Of a stretch of DNA of 64,000 nucleotides, positions 1 to 11,514 are shown piece by piece. The notes beneath the pieces were generated by a model, which saw nothing but the letters and a program-made list of their open reading frames with translations, was not told the DNA's origin and searched no databases. The stretch comes from SCTG01 sp964384595 (lineage in GTDB: Bacteria > Nitrospirota > Nitrospiria > Nitrospirales > NS-4), in assembly GCA_964384595.1 (NCBI GenBank), contig CAYLLY010000004.1, forward strand, positions 4,597-68,596, in the 5' to 3' direction. Each line of letters starts with the position of its first letter. Position 1 is the first letter of the stretch. A program made the translations under genes and the position numbers.

Positions 1-548
1 ATGCCCAACCCCCAGGTGAGCCCGAAGTAGAGTTTCTGCGTCAGCGCGACCGGAGTCTCTTCGCACAGATACGTCAGCGGCATATTGGTGAGCAGACGGA
101 GCACGTCGCCACGAACTTCGAAGCGGATGTGGCTGCTCCCGCGAATCGAGCGGACCGGCTCCTTTTCCCATCCGGATACAGGCCGGCAGCTCACGACGAC
201 CGACGGATGCCCGGAGACGGCCTCCACGATGCGGAACAAGGCCGCCGGGCGGTACATGCGGCCGTATTGCTCGAACCGCGGGCAAAAGTCCGTGATTTGG
301 AACGAGTCCCCGTTGGCGAGCGAGACGATCGTCACTAGAATGTTGGTGTTGGGCAAATACTGCTGGGATGTCTTGAGATGTTCCGGAGCCGCAGGGCTGG
401 AGATCGCGAATCGCCCGCCGTCGGGGTCCAGGATTCCGCCGAACACCGGTGGGCTGTCGGGTCTCGGCAGGCACATCCAGTCGACGGACCCTCTGTCGCT
501 GATCAACGCGGAGACCTGGCAATTGCCCACGAGCCCGTAGCGGTACAT
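1..548 (-). CDS. GH15 family glycoside hydrolase (trehalase/glucoamylase-like), partial
   Basis: The minus strand is open from an ATG at 548 to the window edge, so about 182 N-terminal residues are present and the C-terminal part is missing. The protein begins MYRYGLVGNCQ and continues with SDRGSVDWMCLPRPDSP, which matches the N-terminal beta-sandwich signature of bacterial GH15 enzymes that cleave trehalose, isomaltose or other alpha-glucosides. The catalytic (alpha/alpha)6 barrel with its two Glu residues would lie outside the window. The gene diverges from otsA with about 50 bp between starts, so shared regulation with trehalose synthesis is plausible. No clear Shine-Dalgarno precedes the ATG. 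The family call is firm; the exact substrate is not. Confidence 0.82.
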   Translation of the reverse strand, partial: MYRYGLVGNCQVSALISDRGSVDWMCLPRPDSPPVFGGILDPDGGRFAISSPAAPEHLKTSQQYLPNTNILVTIVSLANGDSFQITDFCPRFEQYGRMYRPAALFRIVEAVSGHPSVVVSCRPVSGWEKEPVRSIRGSSHIRFEVRGDVLRLLTNMPLTYLCEETPVALTQKLYFGLTWGLG

Positions 549-598
549 GAGGTCACAATATTTGATTTCGGGGGTGGTTGTAAACTAAGTTGTTCGGT

Positions 599-2827
599 AT
601 GCGGTTGTCTCTCCGGTTCCTGCTCCCCCTGGCCGTCGTCCTGGCGGGGATTGCGTACGCCGTCATCCCGCTAGTCGACACCCTGACCTTGAAGTGGTTT
701 GTCCGGGACCTGGAGATCCGGTCGAAGCTGGTCGCGAGCACGATCGAGGCGCCGCTGGCCGAGCTGGTAACGTCGGAATCGAAACGCAAGATCCTCGCGT
801 ACTTTCAGCGCATCGTCCAGGACGAGCGGCTCTATGCCCTGGGGTTCTGCGATTCCCAAAACCGCTTGCTCTATAAGACCCCGACCTACCCCGACGAGAT
901 TTCGTGTGAAGGGGCGGCCAGCCTCGCGCCCGGTTCCGCCGAGGTGTTCAAGCTGAGCCATGGGCTCGTGCATGTGGCGGCTGCCTCCATCGAAGCCGAA
1001 GGACGCACGGTCGGCCGCCTCATGCTCGTGCACGACATGAGTTTCGTCCAGCGGCGCAGCGCCGATACGAAGTGGTACGTCTTTTACCTCTTCGTGGCGC
1101 TGGGCGCTGCGATCTCCCTGGTGACGGTCTTGGTGGCGCACTTGAGTTGGAAGGGATGGGTGGCCGGCGTCCGCGCCATGCTCACAGGGGAAGGCCTGCT
1201 CACACTGCTCAGCCAAGACCACGCGCCGGAGCTGCAGCCGGTCGCGAAAGATCTCAGGGCGCTGATCCGCGACCTTGAAGCCGACCGTCGCATGCGCGAC
1301 GAGAGCCACATCACGTGGACCCCCTCGAGCCTTCGGACGATTCTGCGCGAGCAACTGGCGGGGGACGAAATCCTGATCGTGTCCAACCGCCAACCCTACC
1401 TCCATAACCGGCGGGACCGGCAGATCGAAGTCCAGGTGCCGGCCAGCGGGCTGGTCTCGGCGCTGGAACCGGTCATGCGTGCCTGCTCCGGCATCTGGAT
1501 CGCCCACGGCAATGGATCGGCCGATCGGGAGGTAGTGGACTCGCGCGACCATGTCCGTGTACCGCCGGACAACCCGGCGTATGAGATTCGCCGTATCTGG
1601 CTGACGAAGGACGAGGAAGCAGGCTACTACTATGGCTTTGCGAACGAGGGCCTGTGGCCCCTCTGTCACATCGCCCACATTCGGCCCACGTTCCGCTCGT
1701 CGGACTGGAACCAGTACGTGGCGGTCAATGAACGGTTCGCGCGGGCCGTATGCGAAGAAGCCAAGTCCGACGACCCCGTCGTGCTGGTTCAGGACTATCA
1801 CTTCGCCTTGCTCCCCAAAATGATCCGGGAGCGGCTGCCGAACGCGACCATCATCGCGTTCTGGCACATTCCGTGGCCCAATGCCGAGCGGTACGGCATC
1901 TGTCCGTGGCGCCAGCAGATTCTGGAAGGGCTCCTGGGGAGCAGCATTGTGGGGTTCCACACGCGGGTGCACTGCAACAACTTCATCGACAGCGTCGATC
2001 GGCTGCTGGAGGCCCGGATCGATCGGGACCACTCGACCATTTCCTACGGCGGCAAACTGACCGCCGTCAATCACTACCCGATCTCCATCGAGTGGCCTGT
2101 GCGATGGGTCCAAGACCAACGGCCGGTTGAGGAGTGCCGGGCGCGAATCCGGGCGCTCCACGGGATGGCGTCAGACCGCCTCGTCGGCGTTGGAGTAGAC
2201 CGGCTCGATTACACCAAGGGCATCATCGAGCGGTTCCTCGCCGTGGAACGGCTCCTGGAATTGCAACCGGAGTGGATCGGCAGGTTCTCGTTCGTCCAGA
2301 TCGCCGCGCCCAGCCGCACTCTGATTGACCAATACCAGCACTTCGCCGGACAGGTTCATGCTCTGGCGGAGCAGATCAACAAGCGGTTCGGACGCGACGG
2401 CTATGCCCCCATCTGCTTGAAGGAGCAGCACCATGAGCCGGCGCGGGTGTTCGAGTATTACCGGGGCGCCGATGTCTGCGTGGTCAGCAGCCTTCACGAC
2501 GGCATGAACCTCGTCGCCAAGGAGTTCGTGGCGGCGCGCGATGACGAACTGGGAGTCTTGATCTTGAGTCAGTTCACGGGGGCGTCCCGGGAGCTCCCGG
2601 AAGCCCTGGCCGTCAATCCATACGACATTGATCAATTCGCGGCGGCGCTCCACGTGGCGCTGACCATGCCGCCGGCCGAGCAGCGGGCCCGGATGCGGAG
2701 CATGCGCGGGTTGATCCAGGAGTTTAACGTCTACCGCTGGGCCGGGCGGATGTTGATGGATGCAGCCCGCATGCGTCAGCGCAATCGGGTCATGCGGCGG
2801 GTGGAGCAGTCGAACCCACCGGCATAG
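599..2827 (+). CDS. otsA: Membrane-anchored trehalose-6-phosphate synthase (GT20)
   Basis: Makes trehalose-6-phosphate from UDP-glucose and glucose-6-phosphate. GT20 motifs are present: VSNRQP at the start of the catalytic part, YYYGFANEGLWP, VQDYH, HIPWP, GVDRLDYTKGI (UDP-glucose-binding Arg and Lys) and DGMNLVAKEFVA. The protein is far longer than a usual OtsA (about 740 against 460-480 residues). The extra roughly 255 N-terminal residues contain a membrane segment near residues 5-26, a probable periplasmic domain of about 130 residues with two Cys, a second membrane segment near 159-181 and a HAMP-like linker, so the enzyme is tethered to the inner membrane with a sensor-like module. The start is ATG 599; a TTG at 590 is possible and neither has a strong RBS. 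otsB follows after 14 bp. Confidence 0.93.
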   Translation: MRLSLRFLLPLAVVLAGIAYAVIPLVDTLTLKWFVRDLEIRSKLVASTIEAPLAELVTSESKRKILAYFQRIVQDERLYALGFCDSQNRLLYKTPTYPDEISCEGAASLAPGSAEVFKLSHGLVHVAAASIEAEGRTVGRLMLVHDMSFVQRRSADTKWYVFYLFVALGAAISLVTVLVAHLSWKGWVAGVRAMLTGEGLLTLLSQDHAPELQPVAKDLRALIRDLEADRRMRDESHITWTPSSLRTILREQLAGDEILIVSNRQPYLHNRRDRQIEVQVPASGLVSALEPVMRACSGIWIAHGNGSADREVVDSRDHVRVPPDNPAYEIRRIWLTKDEEAGYYYGFANEGLWPLCHIAHIRPTFRSSDWNQYVAVNERFARAVCEEAKSDDPVVLVQDYHFALLPKMIRERLPNATIIAFWHIPWPNAERYGICPWRQQILEGLLGSSIVGFHTRVHCNNFIDSVDRLLEARIDRDHSTISYGGKLTAVNHYPISIEWPVRWVQDQRPVEECRARIRALHGMASDRLVGVGVDRLDYTKGIIERFLAVERLLELQPEWIGRFSFVQIAAPSRTLIDQYQHFAGQVHALAEQINKRFGRDGYAPICLKEQHHEPARVFEYYRGADVCVVSSLHDGMNLVAKEFVAARDDELGVLILSQFTGASRELPEALAVNPYDIDQFAAALHVALTMPPAEQRARMRSMRGLIQEFNVYRWAGRMLMDAARMRQRNRVMRRVEQSNPPA

Positions 2828-3590
2828 GCGGATCGGGAACGATGCACTACCTTCTGTCGGCAAGCGGTAGACGACAGCTGGATCGTTTGGCTGGCTCGCC
2901 CTCCCTCTACGCCTTCGATTTCGACGGCACGCTGGCCAGAATCGTCCGGAACCACCAAAATGCGCAGCTCGCGCGGCCGATCCGGGAGGGGCTGGTCGAA
3001 CTCGGCAAGCGGGCCTTTACGGCCGTCCTCTCGGGACGATCGGTTGAGGACCTCCAATCCCGACTCGCCGGCGCCGTACCCCATCTAATCGGCAACCATG
3101 GTCTGGAAGGGCTTCACGCAGCGCCGCAGATCCTGCGGCGAGCCCAGGAAACATGCGAAACCTGGAAGCGGCAGATAGGGAACAGCTTCGGCGTCGAACT
3201 GGCGCGCGTCGGCGCGACGGTCGAGGATAAGACCTATTCCCTCGCGCTCCATTACCGCGAGGCCGCGCGAAAGCGGGAGGCCCGTGAAGCGGTGTTCATG
3301 GCACTGGCGAAGCTCCAGCCCACGCCTCGGACCCTGCTCGGAAAGGATATCGTCAACGTCATTCCGTGCGGTGCGCCCCACAAGGGCGTCGCGTTGCTGG
3401 AGATGATGCGACAGATGAACCTCGGGACGGCCTTATACGTCGGCGACGACGAGACGGACGAAGACGTGTTTTCGCTTCCCGACGCACGTATCGTCACCGT
3501 CCGTATTGGAAAGAAGAAAACCTCGGCGGCCAGGTTCTACCTCGAGCGGCAGTCAGAGATCACAGAACTACTGCGGTATCTCATCAAAGC

Positions 3591-7280
<3,690 letters not shown>

Positions 7281-7315
7281 ATTAGGGGACTATACTGGAT
7301 AGCGCACGCCTTCGC

Positions 7316-7329
7316 AAGACGACCGTCTT
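7316..7329. promoter_or_regulatory. 14-bp palindrome between metH and the divergent exported-protein gene
   Basis: AAGACG-AC-CGTCTT is a perfect inverted repeat with a 2-nt centre. It overlaps the first bases of a candidate -35 box on the plus strand and lies 36 bp upstream of metH. Its position suits an operator for either divergent gene, but a 6-bp arm can arise by chance. Confidence 0.3.
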
Positions 7330-7357
7330 GACAATCCAGGAACCGGCCCCGTAGGAT
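7328..7357 (+). promoter_or_regulatory. Candidate sigma70-type promoter for the gene at 7378
   Basis: TTGACA (7328-7333) matches the -35 consensus exactly. It is followed after 18 bp by TAGGAT (7352-7357), four of six matches to the -10. This would start transcription about 13 nt before the ATG at 7378, with a GGAG ribosome binding site at 7368-7371 in the short leader. Confidence 0.45.
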
Positions 7358-7377
7358 TTGCGCACTTGGAGCCCCTG

Positions 7378-8190
7378 ATGAAAACGGCTTTGCTCCTTTT
7401 TGTCGGAATCGTCGTCTGGGCAACCTCGCCTCACCCCGCGTTTGCGGTCGCATTCTTTTCGGACGGGTATCTCGGCCTGACCCAGGAAGAGCTCCGCGCC
7501 AAACTCGGACCGCCGAACAAGATTCGGACCATGACGGCTGCCCTTCGCATCTATATCTACCATCCAGTCGAGGAATGGGAAACCGTTTTGAAGGAACAGC
7601 TTCCGGACACGATCGGCGAGGATGTGTATCTCTATGTCCGGGACAAAACCAACGTGCGGTATTCGTTTCAGTACGCCGCGGAGAGAAAACCGAACTCTGA
7701 TACGCCCACCCTCATCGTGAAACTGGTAGAAGTCGAATTCCTGAGCCCCGATCCGGTCACCGGCTCCGTCGAGGGCCCGGTGGCTGTTCCGTTGGCGGTT
7801 CCGCTGGCGAAACTGCCGGCGCTCGTCCCGGAGTTCAAGCCGTCCCTTGCGGACGACGCTCCCACCTACCGCTCAAATTTGTTCGTCATTCTCCTCCAGA
7901 ACGACGTGTCCAAAGAAGCCAGGCGACTGGTCAAAGACCGACATCGCGACGAATATGACTGGTCCCTGTCCTATCGTCTCTACACCACCGAGGTTCTTCC
8001 GTCACAACTCTCGTTGAGTGCCACCATGAACCGCATCGAGATCGCCGTCGATAGCGCGCAACTCATCAATGACAACAACAAGTTGACGCACGAGGCAATC
8101 ATTAATCCCTATTCCGCCAAGGCCGCTTCACTTCCTCCTCCTCCCGCGCCTCCCCAGAAAAAAATCCCAAAACCTCGCTACGCGCCGTAA
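7378..8190 (+). CDS. Exported protein of unknown function with BamE/SmpA-like motif
   Basis: About 270 residues. The N-terminus (MKTALLLFVGIVVW, then PAFA) is a classical Sec signal peptide with a likely cleavage after Ala-Phe-Ala, so the protein is periplasmic or surface located. Just after it, GLTQEELRAKLGPPNKI resembles the G-x-T-x-x-x-[LV]-x-x-x-x-G-x-P pattern of SmpA/BamE-type domains. The rest is not recognised; the C-terminus is proline- and lysine-rich. ATG 7378 is chosen over TTG 7366 because a GGAG lies 6 nt upstream and the signal peptide then starts directly. It is divergent from metH and convergent with the gene at 8193. Confidence 0.7.
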   Translation: MKTALLLFVGIVVWATSPHPAFAVAFFSDGYLGLTQEELRAKLGPPNKIRTMTAALRIYIYHPVEEWETVLKEQLPDTIGEDVYLYVRDKTNVRYSFQYAAERKPNSDTPTLIVKLVEVEFLSPDPVTGSVEGPVAVPLAVPLAKLPALVPEFKPSLADDAPTYRSNLFVILLQNDVSKEARRLVKDRHRDEYDWSLSYRLYTTEVLPSQLSLSATMNRIEIAVDSAQLINDNNKLTHEAIINPYSAKAASLPPPPAPPQKKIPKPRYAP

Positions 8191-8192
8191 TG

Positions 8193-8561
8193 TCAACATT
8201 CCGGGCCGTCGGCAAACCGGACATCCCGCTGGTCCGTCAGGAGAAGATAGGCTTCTCCCCATTGCCACGCGCTGTCGAGGCTCCATTCCTCATCGGGTTC
8301 GAGCGGCTTCAGCCGTATCCCCCCATTCCCCCCGGAAACCAGATAGACCGTGCCGGCGCCTGAATCCTCCACCGGCCGAGCCATCGCCGGACACACTGGC
8401 GCCGAGGGGTCGTCCCGCCAGCCGGTCACCCGGCACCATTCGCCGGTCGAGATGCGGTCGTACACCCGTACCTGAGAAACCGGCCGGCCCGGCCCCAGTT
8501 CCCGGAATCGGATAAAAACGGAATGCTCGCAATTGGGATTGGCATCGACTTCAACGTACAT
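8193..8561 (-). CDS. Hypothetical protein, 122 aa
   Basis: Not recognised. It is a soluble, acidic 122-residue protein without signal peptide or membrane segment. It has four Cys (near residues 11, 43 and 57 and at the C-terminus) and several Trp. The start is supported by GAGGG located 6 nt before the ATG at 8561. The gene is convergent with the exported protein upstream (2-bp gap) and divergent from the gene at 8626. Confidence 0.6.
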   Translation of the reverse strand: MYVEVDANPNCEHSVFIRFRELGPGRPVSQVRVYDRISTGEWCRVTGWRDDPSAPVCPAMARPVEDSGAGTVYLVSGGNGGIRLKPLEPDEEWSLDSAWQWGEAYLLLTDQRDVRFADGPEC

Positions 8562-8588
8562 ACGCCGCCCTCGTCATGACCGGCGCGC

Positions 8589-8618
8589 TTGACCATCCGG
8601 AAATCACGCTGGTAGATT
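8589..8618 (+). promoter_or_regulatory. Candidate promoter giving a leaderless transcript
   Basis: TTGACC (8589-8594) and TAGATT (8613-8618) are separated by 18 bp. The predicted transcription start, about 7 nt downstream, falls at or beside the ATG at 8626, so the mRNA would be nearly leaderless. The AGGA at 8621-8624 is too close to the ATG to act as a normal ribosome binding site. Confidence 0.4.
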
Positions 8619-8625
8619 ATAGGAA

Positions 8626-9003
8626 ATGCGCGCTCCCGACACCGTGACAGACGAGACGCCTGCGGCTTCTCCCTCCCCGCCCTATCTCTGCCGGCGTTCC
8701 GTCCGCCTCACCCTATATGTCGTGCTCGGGGTGGCGTTGCTCGGCATGATGACCTGGCGCTTTCTGCCGCATTACCAGTACGCAACTCTGGATGAGGCCG
8801 TCGCCAAGCAACGCGTGGTGGTCGGCATGAGTCGTGAACAAGTGCTGAAAAGTTGGGGCTCTCCCTACAAGATTGACGTGACGTACACCGACTCGGGCAT
8901 CCGCCGGGAACTGTGGGTCTTTGAGCATTGGCTCAACAGCGCGACCGTCAAGCACCGCTATCTCTATTTCGAGGAAAACGCCCTGGTCGGCGGGTGGTAC
9001 TGA
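8626..9003 (+). CDS. Small membrane-anchored protein with BamE/SmpA-like motif
   Basis: 125 residues. The N-terminal 25 residues are polar, followed by one transmembrane helix (LTLYVVLGVALLGMM region, residues about 27-45), then a soluble domain with GMSREQVLKSWGSPYKI. This motif closely parallels the one in the exported protein at 7378 and resembles SmpA/OmlA/BamE-type outer-membrane assembly domains, but the rest is too short to name. The probable topology is N-in with a periplasmic C-terminal domain. Confidence 0.6.
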   Translation: MRAPDTVTDETPAASPSPPYLCRRSVRLTLYVVLGVALLGMMTWRFLPHYQYATLDEAVAKQRVVVGMSREQVLKSWGSPYKIDVTYTDSGIRRELWVFEHWLNSATVKHRYLYFEENALVGGWY

Positions 9004-9010
9004 CACACGG

Positions 9011-9262
9011 TCACCCCGCATGCCCGTCGCGCTCGGGCGACTCGACCATGGCATCGAGAAAATCGCGAGCCAGCAGCGAGGCCCGGTCAAGATCGGATTC
9101 GGCGACCAGGATCACCCGCTCGTTGAAGGGGAAGATATTGAGGCCCGGATACAGGCCGCCGAAAAACGCATTCTGGACGTGAAATACAATGCCGTTGCCT
9201 TCCAGGAGGCTCGTCAGCACCATCAGTTCGGCTTCGTCGCGGGGGGATAGGAGCCTGGTCAT
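9011..9262 (-). CDS. DUF2007 domain protein (putative PII-like/signal-transducing fold)
   Basis: 83 residues. The pattern is that of DUF2007: Glu-Leu-x-x-Leu-x-x-x-Leu-Glu-x-Asn-Gly-Ile, a central FGGLYPGLNIF segment, then VILVAESDLDRASLLARDFL. The family has a ferredoxin-like fold and is often fused to or near regulators, but its biochemical role is not established. It is convergent with the gene at 8626 (7-bp gap). No obvious ribosome binding site is seen. Confidence 0.68.
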   Translation of the reverse strand: MTRLLSPRDEAELMVLTSLLEGNGIVFHVQNAFFGGLYPGLNIFPFNERVILVAESDLDRASLLARDFLDAMVESPERDGHAG

Positions 9263-9316
9263 GTTTGATTCTAGGCCCCGAGTAGCTCAAAATGCAACGC
9301 CGGAGCGATGGTATGC

Positions 9317-9616
9317 TCAGGGCGTCTCGGTGATTTGAATGCGCCGTTCCTGGCCGGGTCCGCCGGACACCATCATGACCCGTTTCCACTCACGAATCGT
9401 ATAAACCGCCCAGGCGTTGGGCGTGCCCTGATAATATGCGTCAGGATCTTCGCCGGTGGCGTTGAAATAGATGGGTTCCGTAAAGCCTTCGCTGAGGACC
9501 GTGTCGAGCAGGCTCTCGGCTGTAACGCCTCGCCCTTTGAGCGAGACGTCGGCAAGAACCTTAAAGATGTCTTCGGTGTTTTGAATAGTCAGGGCGTGCA
9601 TTTGACGACGCATTCT
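9317..9616 (-). CDS. Hypothetical protein, about 99 aa
   Basis: Not recognised. It is a soluble protein without signal peptide or membrane helix. ATG 9616 (MRRQMHAL) is preferred to the longer frame from 9640, since the extra residues are Arg/Gly-rich and lack a better ribosome site; MHAL at 9604 is also possible. It is divergent from the CADD-like gene with only 35 bp between starts, so the two may share control. Confidence 0.5.
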   Translation of the reverse strand, partial: RMRRQMHALTIQNTEDIFKVLADVSLKGRGVTAESLLDTVLSEGFTEPIYFNATGEDPDAYYQGTPNAWAVYTIREWKRVMMVSGGPGQERRIQITETP

Positions 9617-9651
9617 AACGGCTCGCCCTGCGCGATGCAACGGAGAACGGT

Positions 9652-10395
9652 ATGAAGCCTCTCTCGAGCGAACTGTTCCGCGAAAAAATGATGGTGATCA
9701 TGGATCGGAAAGACCACTGGGCTTGGCCGCACTTCTCAGGCCCCCAAATCACCAAGGCTCAGCTTGAAATCCACTTCCGGCAGGAGTACGCCGTTTACGT
9801 GCGGGACTTCCCCGTTTTCCTGGGCCGAATCCACGGGAAAAATCCCCCTCGCCCCGTCCGGAGCGACCTGGCCCGCAACCTGTACGAAGAAGACACCGGC
9901 GGCCTCACGCTGGGACAATCCCACCCCGACTTGTTTCTGACCATGATGCTCGGCTTGGGGTTCGAGCGGGCGCACTTCCGCGACGTCAGCCTGCTCTCGG
10001 AGAGCCGGGCATACCGGGAGTGGCTCGACAAGGTCACCATGGACGGCGACTGGTTGACCGGGCTCGCCGTCGTGACCATATTCGTCGAAGGGAACGTCCA
10101 TGACCGGCAGGAAGTCCTCCATCCGTCTCCCCCCAAGGACGCCGAGCAGATTGAGGAATGCGTGCGCAAGCATTACTTGGTGCAGAACCACGGGATTGAC
10201 CTCAAGTATCTGGACCTCGTCCGCGTGCATCTGATGGTCGAACCCTCCCATCGCCAGGCGGCCTGGCAGAGCGTTCAGACATACGCGACGGGAGCCGCCG
10301 ACCAGCAACTGATTCTCGGCACGCTGCAGGAAGGCCTGGAACACTGGCTCCGCTACCGGGACGGGGTTGCCCGGTCTTGCGGTCTTCGGAAATGA
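9652..10395 (+). CDS. Haem-oxygenase-fold protein, CADD/TenA/PqqC-like candidate diiron oxidase
   Basis: 247 residues, helical, matching the iron-containing redox enzyme (haem-oxygenase-like) family that includes CADD, UndA and PqqC-like proteins. Candidate metal ligands are Glu79/Glu80, His91, Glu146 (in FVEGNVH), His180 and Asp183 (in NHGID), then His193 or His200, an E...H...E...H...D...H order like that of haem-oxygenase-like diiron oxidases. Known members make p-aminobenzoate (CADD), cleave fatty acids (UndA) or modify amino acids; none can be assigned here. A GGAG site lies 7 nt before the ATG. Neighbours are uncharacterised, so the genetic context does not name the substrate. Confidence 0.7.
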   Translation: MKPLSSELFREKMMVIMDRKDHWAWPHFSGPQITKAQLEIHFRQEYAVYVRDFPVFLGRIHGKNPPRPVRSDLARNLYEEDTGGLTLGQSHPDLFLTMMLGLGFERAHFRDVSLLSESRAYREWLDKVTMDGDWLTGLAVVTIFVEGNVHDRQEVLHPSPPKDAEQIEECVRKHYLVQNHGIDLKYLDLVRVHLMVEPSHRQAAWQSVQTYATGAADQQLILGTLQEGLEHWLRYRDGVARSCGLRK

Positions 10396-10401
10396 CGCGG
10401 C

Positions 10402-10785
10402 TTACTCAGGCTTGATGATGAAATGCAGCGCGGTATCGGCAAGAATGCCGCCCCAGGCGATCAGGTTGAGGGTTCGCAGAGGCCGCGCCTGTTCGCGGTG
10501 CCAGATCCGTACCAATTGAGCCAGCAATAGAGCCTGCGTCACCAGAGATGGGAGCCGGTGGACATGGGGTGAAAGCGCGCCGCTTTCGCTGGCCATGGCG
10601 ACCACAGCCGTGAACAGGTAGCACACCAGAGCTGAAACCTGAAGTATCGTATCATGTTTTTTGGCTTTTCCTTTGATTGCCCAGACGATGGCGGCGCTGA
10701 GCGTAATGACGACCAGCAACAATAGCAGGGGAAACAGCGGCCACCAGACTTTCGCGCTGAGAAATGCGGTTACGCTATGGGCCAT
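10402..10785 (-). CDS. Integral membrane protein of unknown function, 127 aa
   Basis: Three or four predicted transmembrane helices (around residues 14-37, 47-65, 78-95 and 104-122) with short polar loops such as KGKAKKHD. No family is recognised. It is convergent with the CADD-like gene (6-bp gap) and divergent from the gene at 10863, from which 77 bp separate it. Confidence 0.6.
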   Translation of the reverse strand: MAHSVTAFLSAKVWWPLFPLLLLLVVITLSAAIVWAIKGKAKKHDTILQVSALVCYLFTAVVAMASESGALSPHVHRLPSLVTQALLLAQLVRIWHREQARPLRTLNLIAWGGILADTALHFIIKPE

Positions 10786-10862
10786 GCCGAGCCAGACATT
10801 AGCACGGAGGGCGACCGGGATTCCAGCAACCGCGCCCTGCCTTTAGAAAGGACGGCACTCAC

Positions 10863-11510
10863 GTGAGCGCCTGCGAGATGAACGTCCGCTCCGGGCTGTA
10901 CTACCCGTTCCATTTGTGTCCCCCGGAGAGCCTGGAACATTTTCTGTCCAGGTACGACACCGTCCATTTTCGGGACTATATGGCTCTCCAACTGACCCCC
11001 CACAGCGGCACTATGGCGTACTCCGACCGCATGGGCGATATGCACCCTGATCTGCTGGAACAAGGGCGCATCGTCCATGGCCACAACGTCAGCGGACCCT
11101 TGAGCCCGGAAATGGATCGCCGCATCGACCGTGACTTGAAGGATCGCGAGTGGCGCGAAATCTTCCATTTTGCCGTCCGGAGCGACGTGCGCTTTCAACG
11201 GGGCCTCGCCGAGCAGGGAACCGCGTTCGACCCGTGGATGCCGGAACGGTGGACACACTGGCAAATCACGCTCGCGGACATCCGCCAGATGTCCTGCTTG
11301 AAGCTGGACCCGGAACGCGCGGTGGCGCTGGAGTATGGCCTGATGCTGGTAAAAACCTCCGTCTCCCTCTGGCACACGATCCAGTTGTGCCAGCGACACG
11401 GCATGGACGCCATCACCGACTCAACGCGCCACGATCAACTGCTCCAGCGCACCATGAAGCGTGACCGCCTGTCCCTGCCGACATACCTGCTGCGGCTGGC
11501 TCTCCCCTAG
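10863..11510 (+). CDS. Conserved-looking hypothetical protein, His-rich, 215 aa
   Basis: Not recognised. It is a soluble protein with an N-terminal segment containing YYPFHLCPPESLEHFL, many His and Asp residues (for example GDMHPDLLEQGRIVHGHN) and several Trp, which could suit a metal site, though no family motif is seen. The start is GTG 10863, supported by AAAGGA ending 10 nt upstream; an internal ATG at 10878 is an alternative. It is followed after 4 bp by the ClpS-like gene, so they probably form an operon. Confidence 0.55.
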   Translation: MSACEMNVRSGLYYPFHLCPPESLEHFLSRYDTVHFRDYMALQLTPHSGTMAYSDRMGDMHPDLLEQGRIVHGHNVSGPLSPEMDRRIDRDLKDREWREIFHFAVRSDVRFQRGLAEQGTAFDPWMPERWTHWQITLADIRQMSCLKLDPERAVALEYGLMLVKTSVSLWHTIQLCQRHGMDAITDSTRHDQLLQRTMKRDRLSLPTYLLRLALP

Positions 11511-11514
11511 CGAC

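Noticed and set aside
671..2161. 496-residue minus-strand frame inside otsA
   Set aside because: Antisense shadow; the GT20 motifs on the plus strand are unambiguous.
7281..7377. Cobalamin or SAM riboswitch ahead of metH
   Set aside because: Under 100 bp are available, with no B12-box-like element seen.
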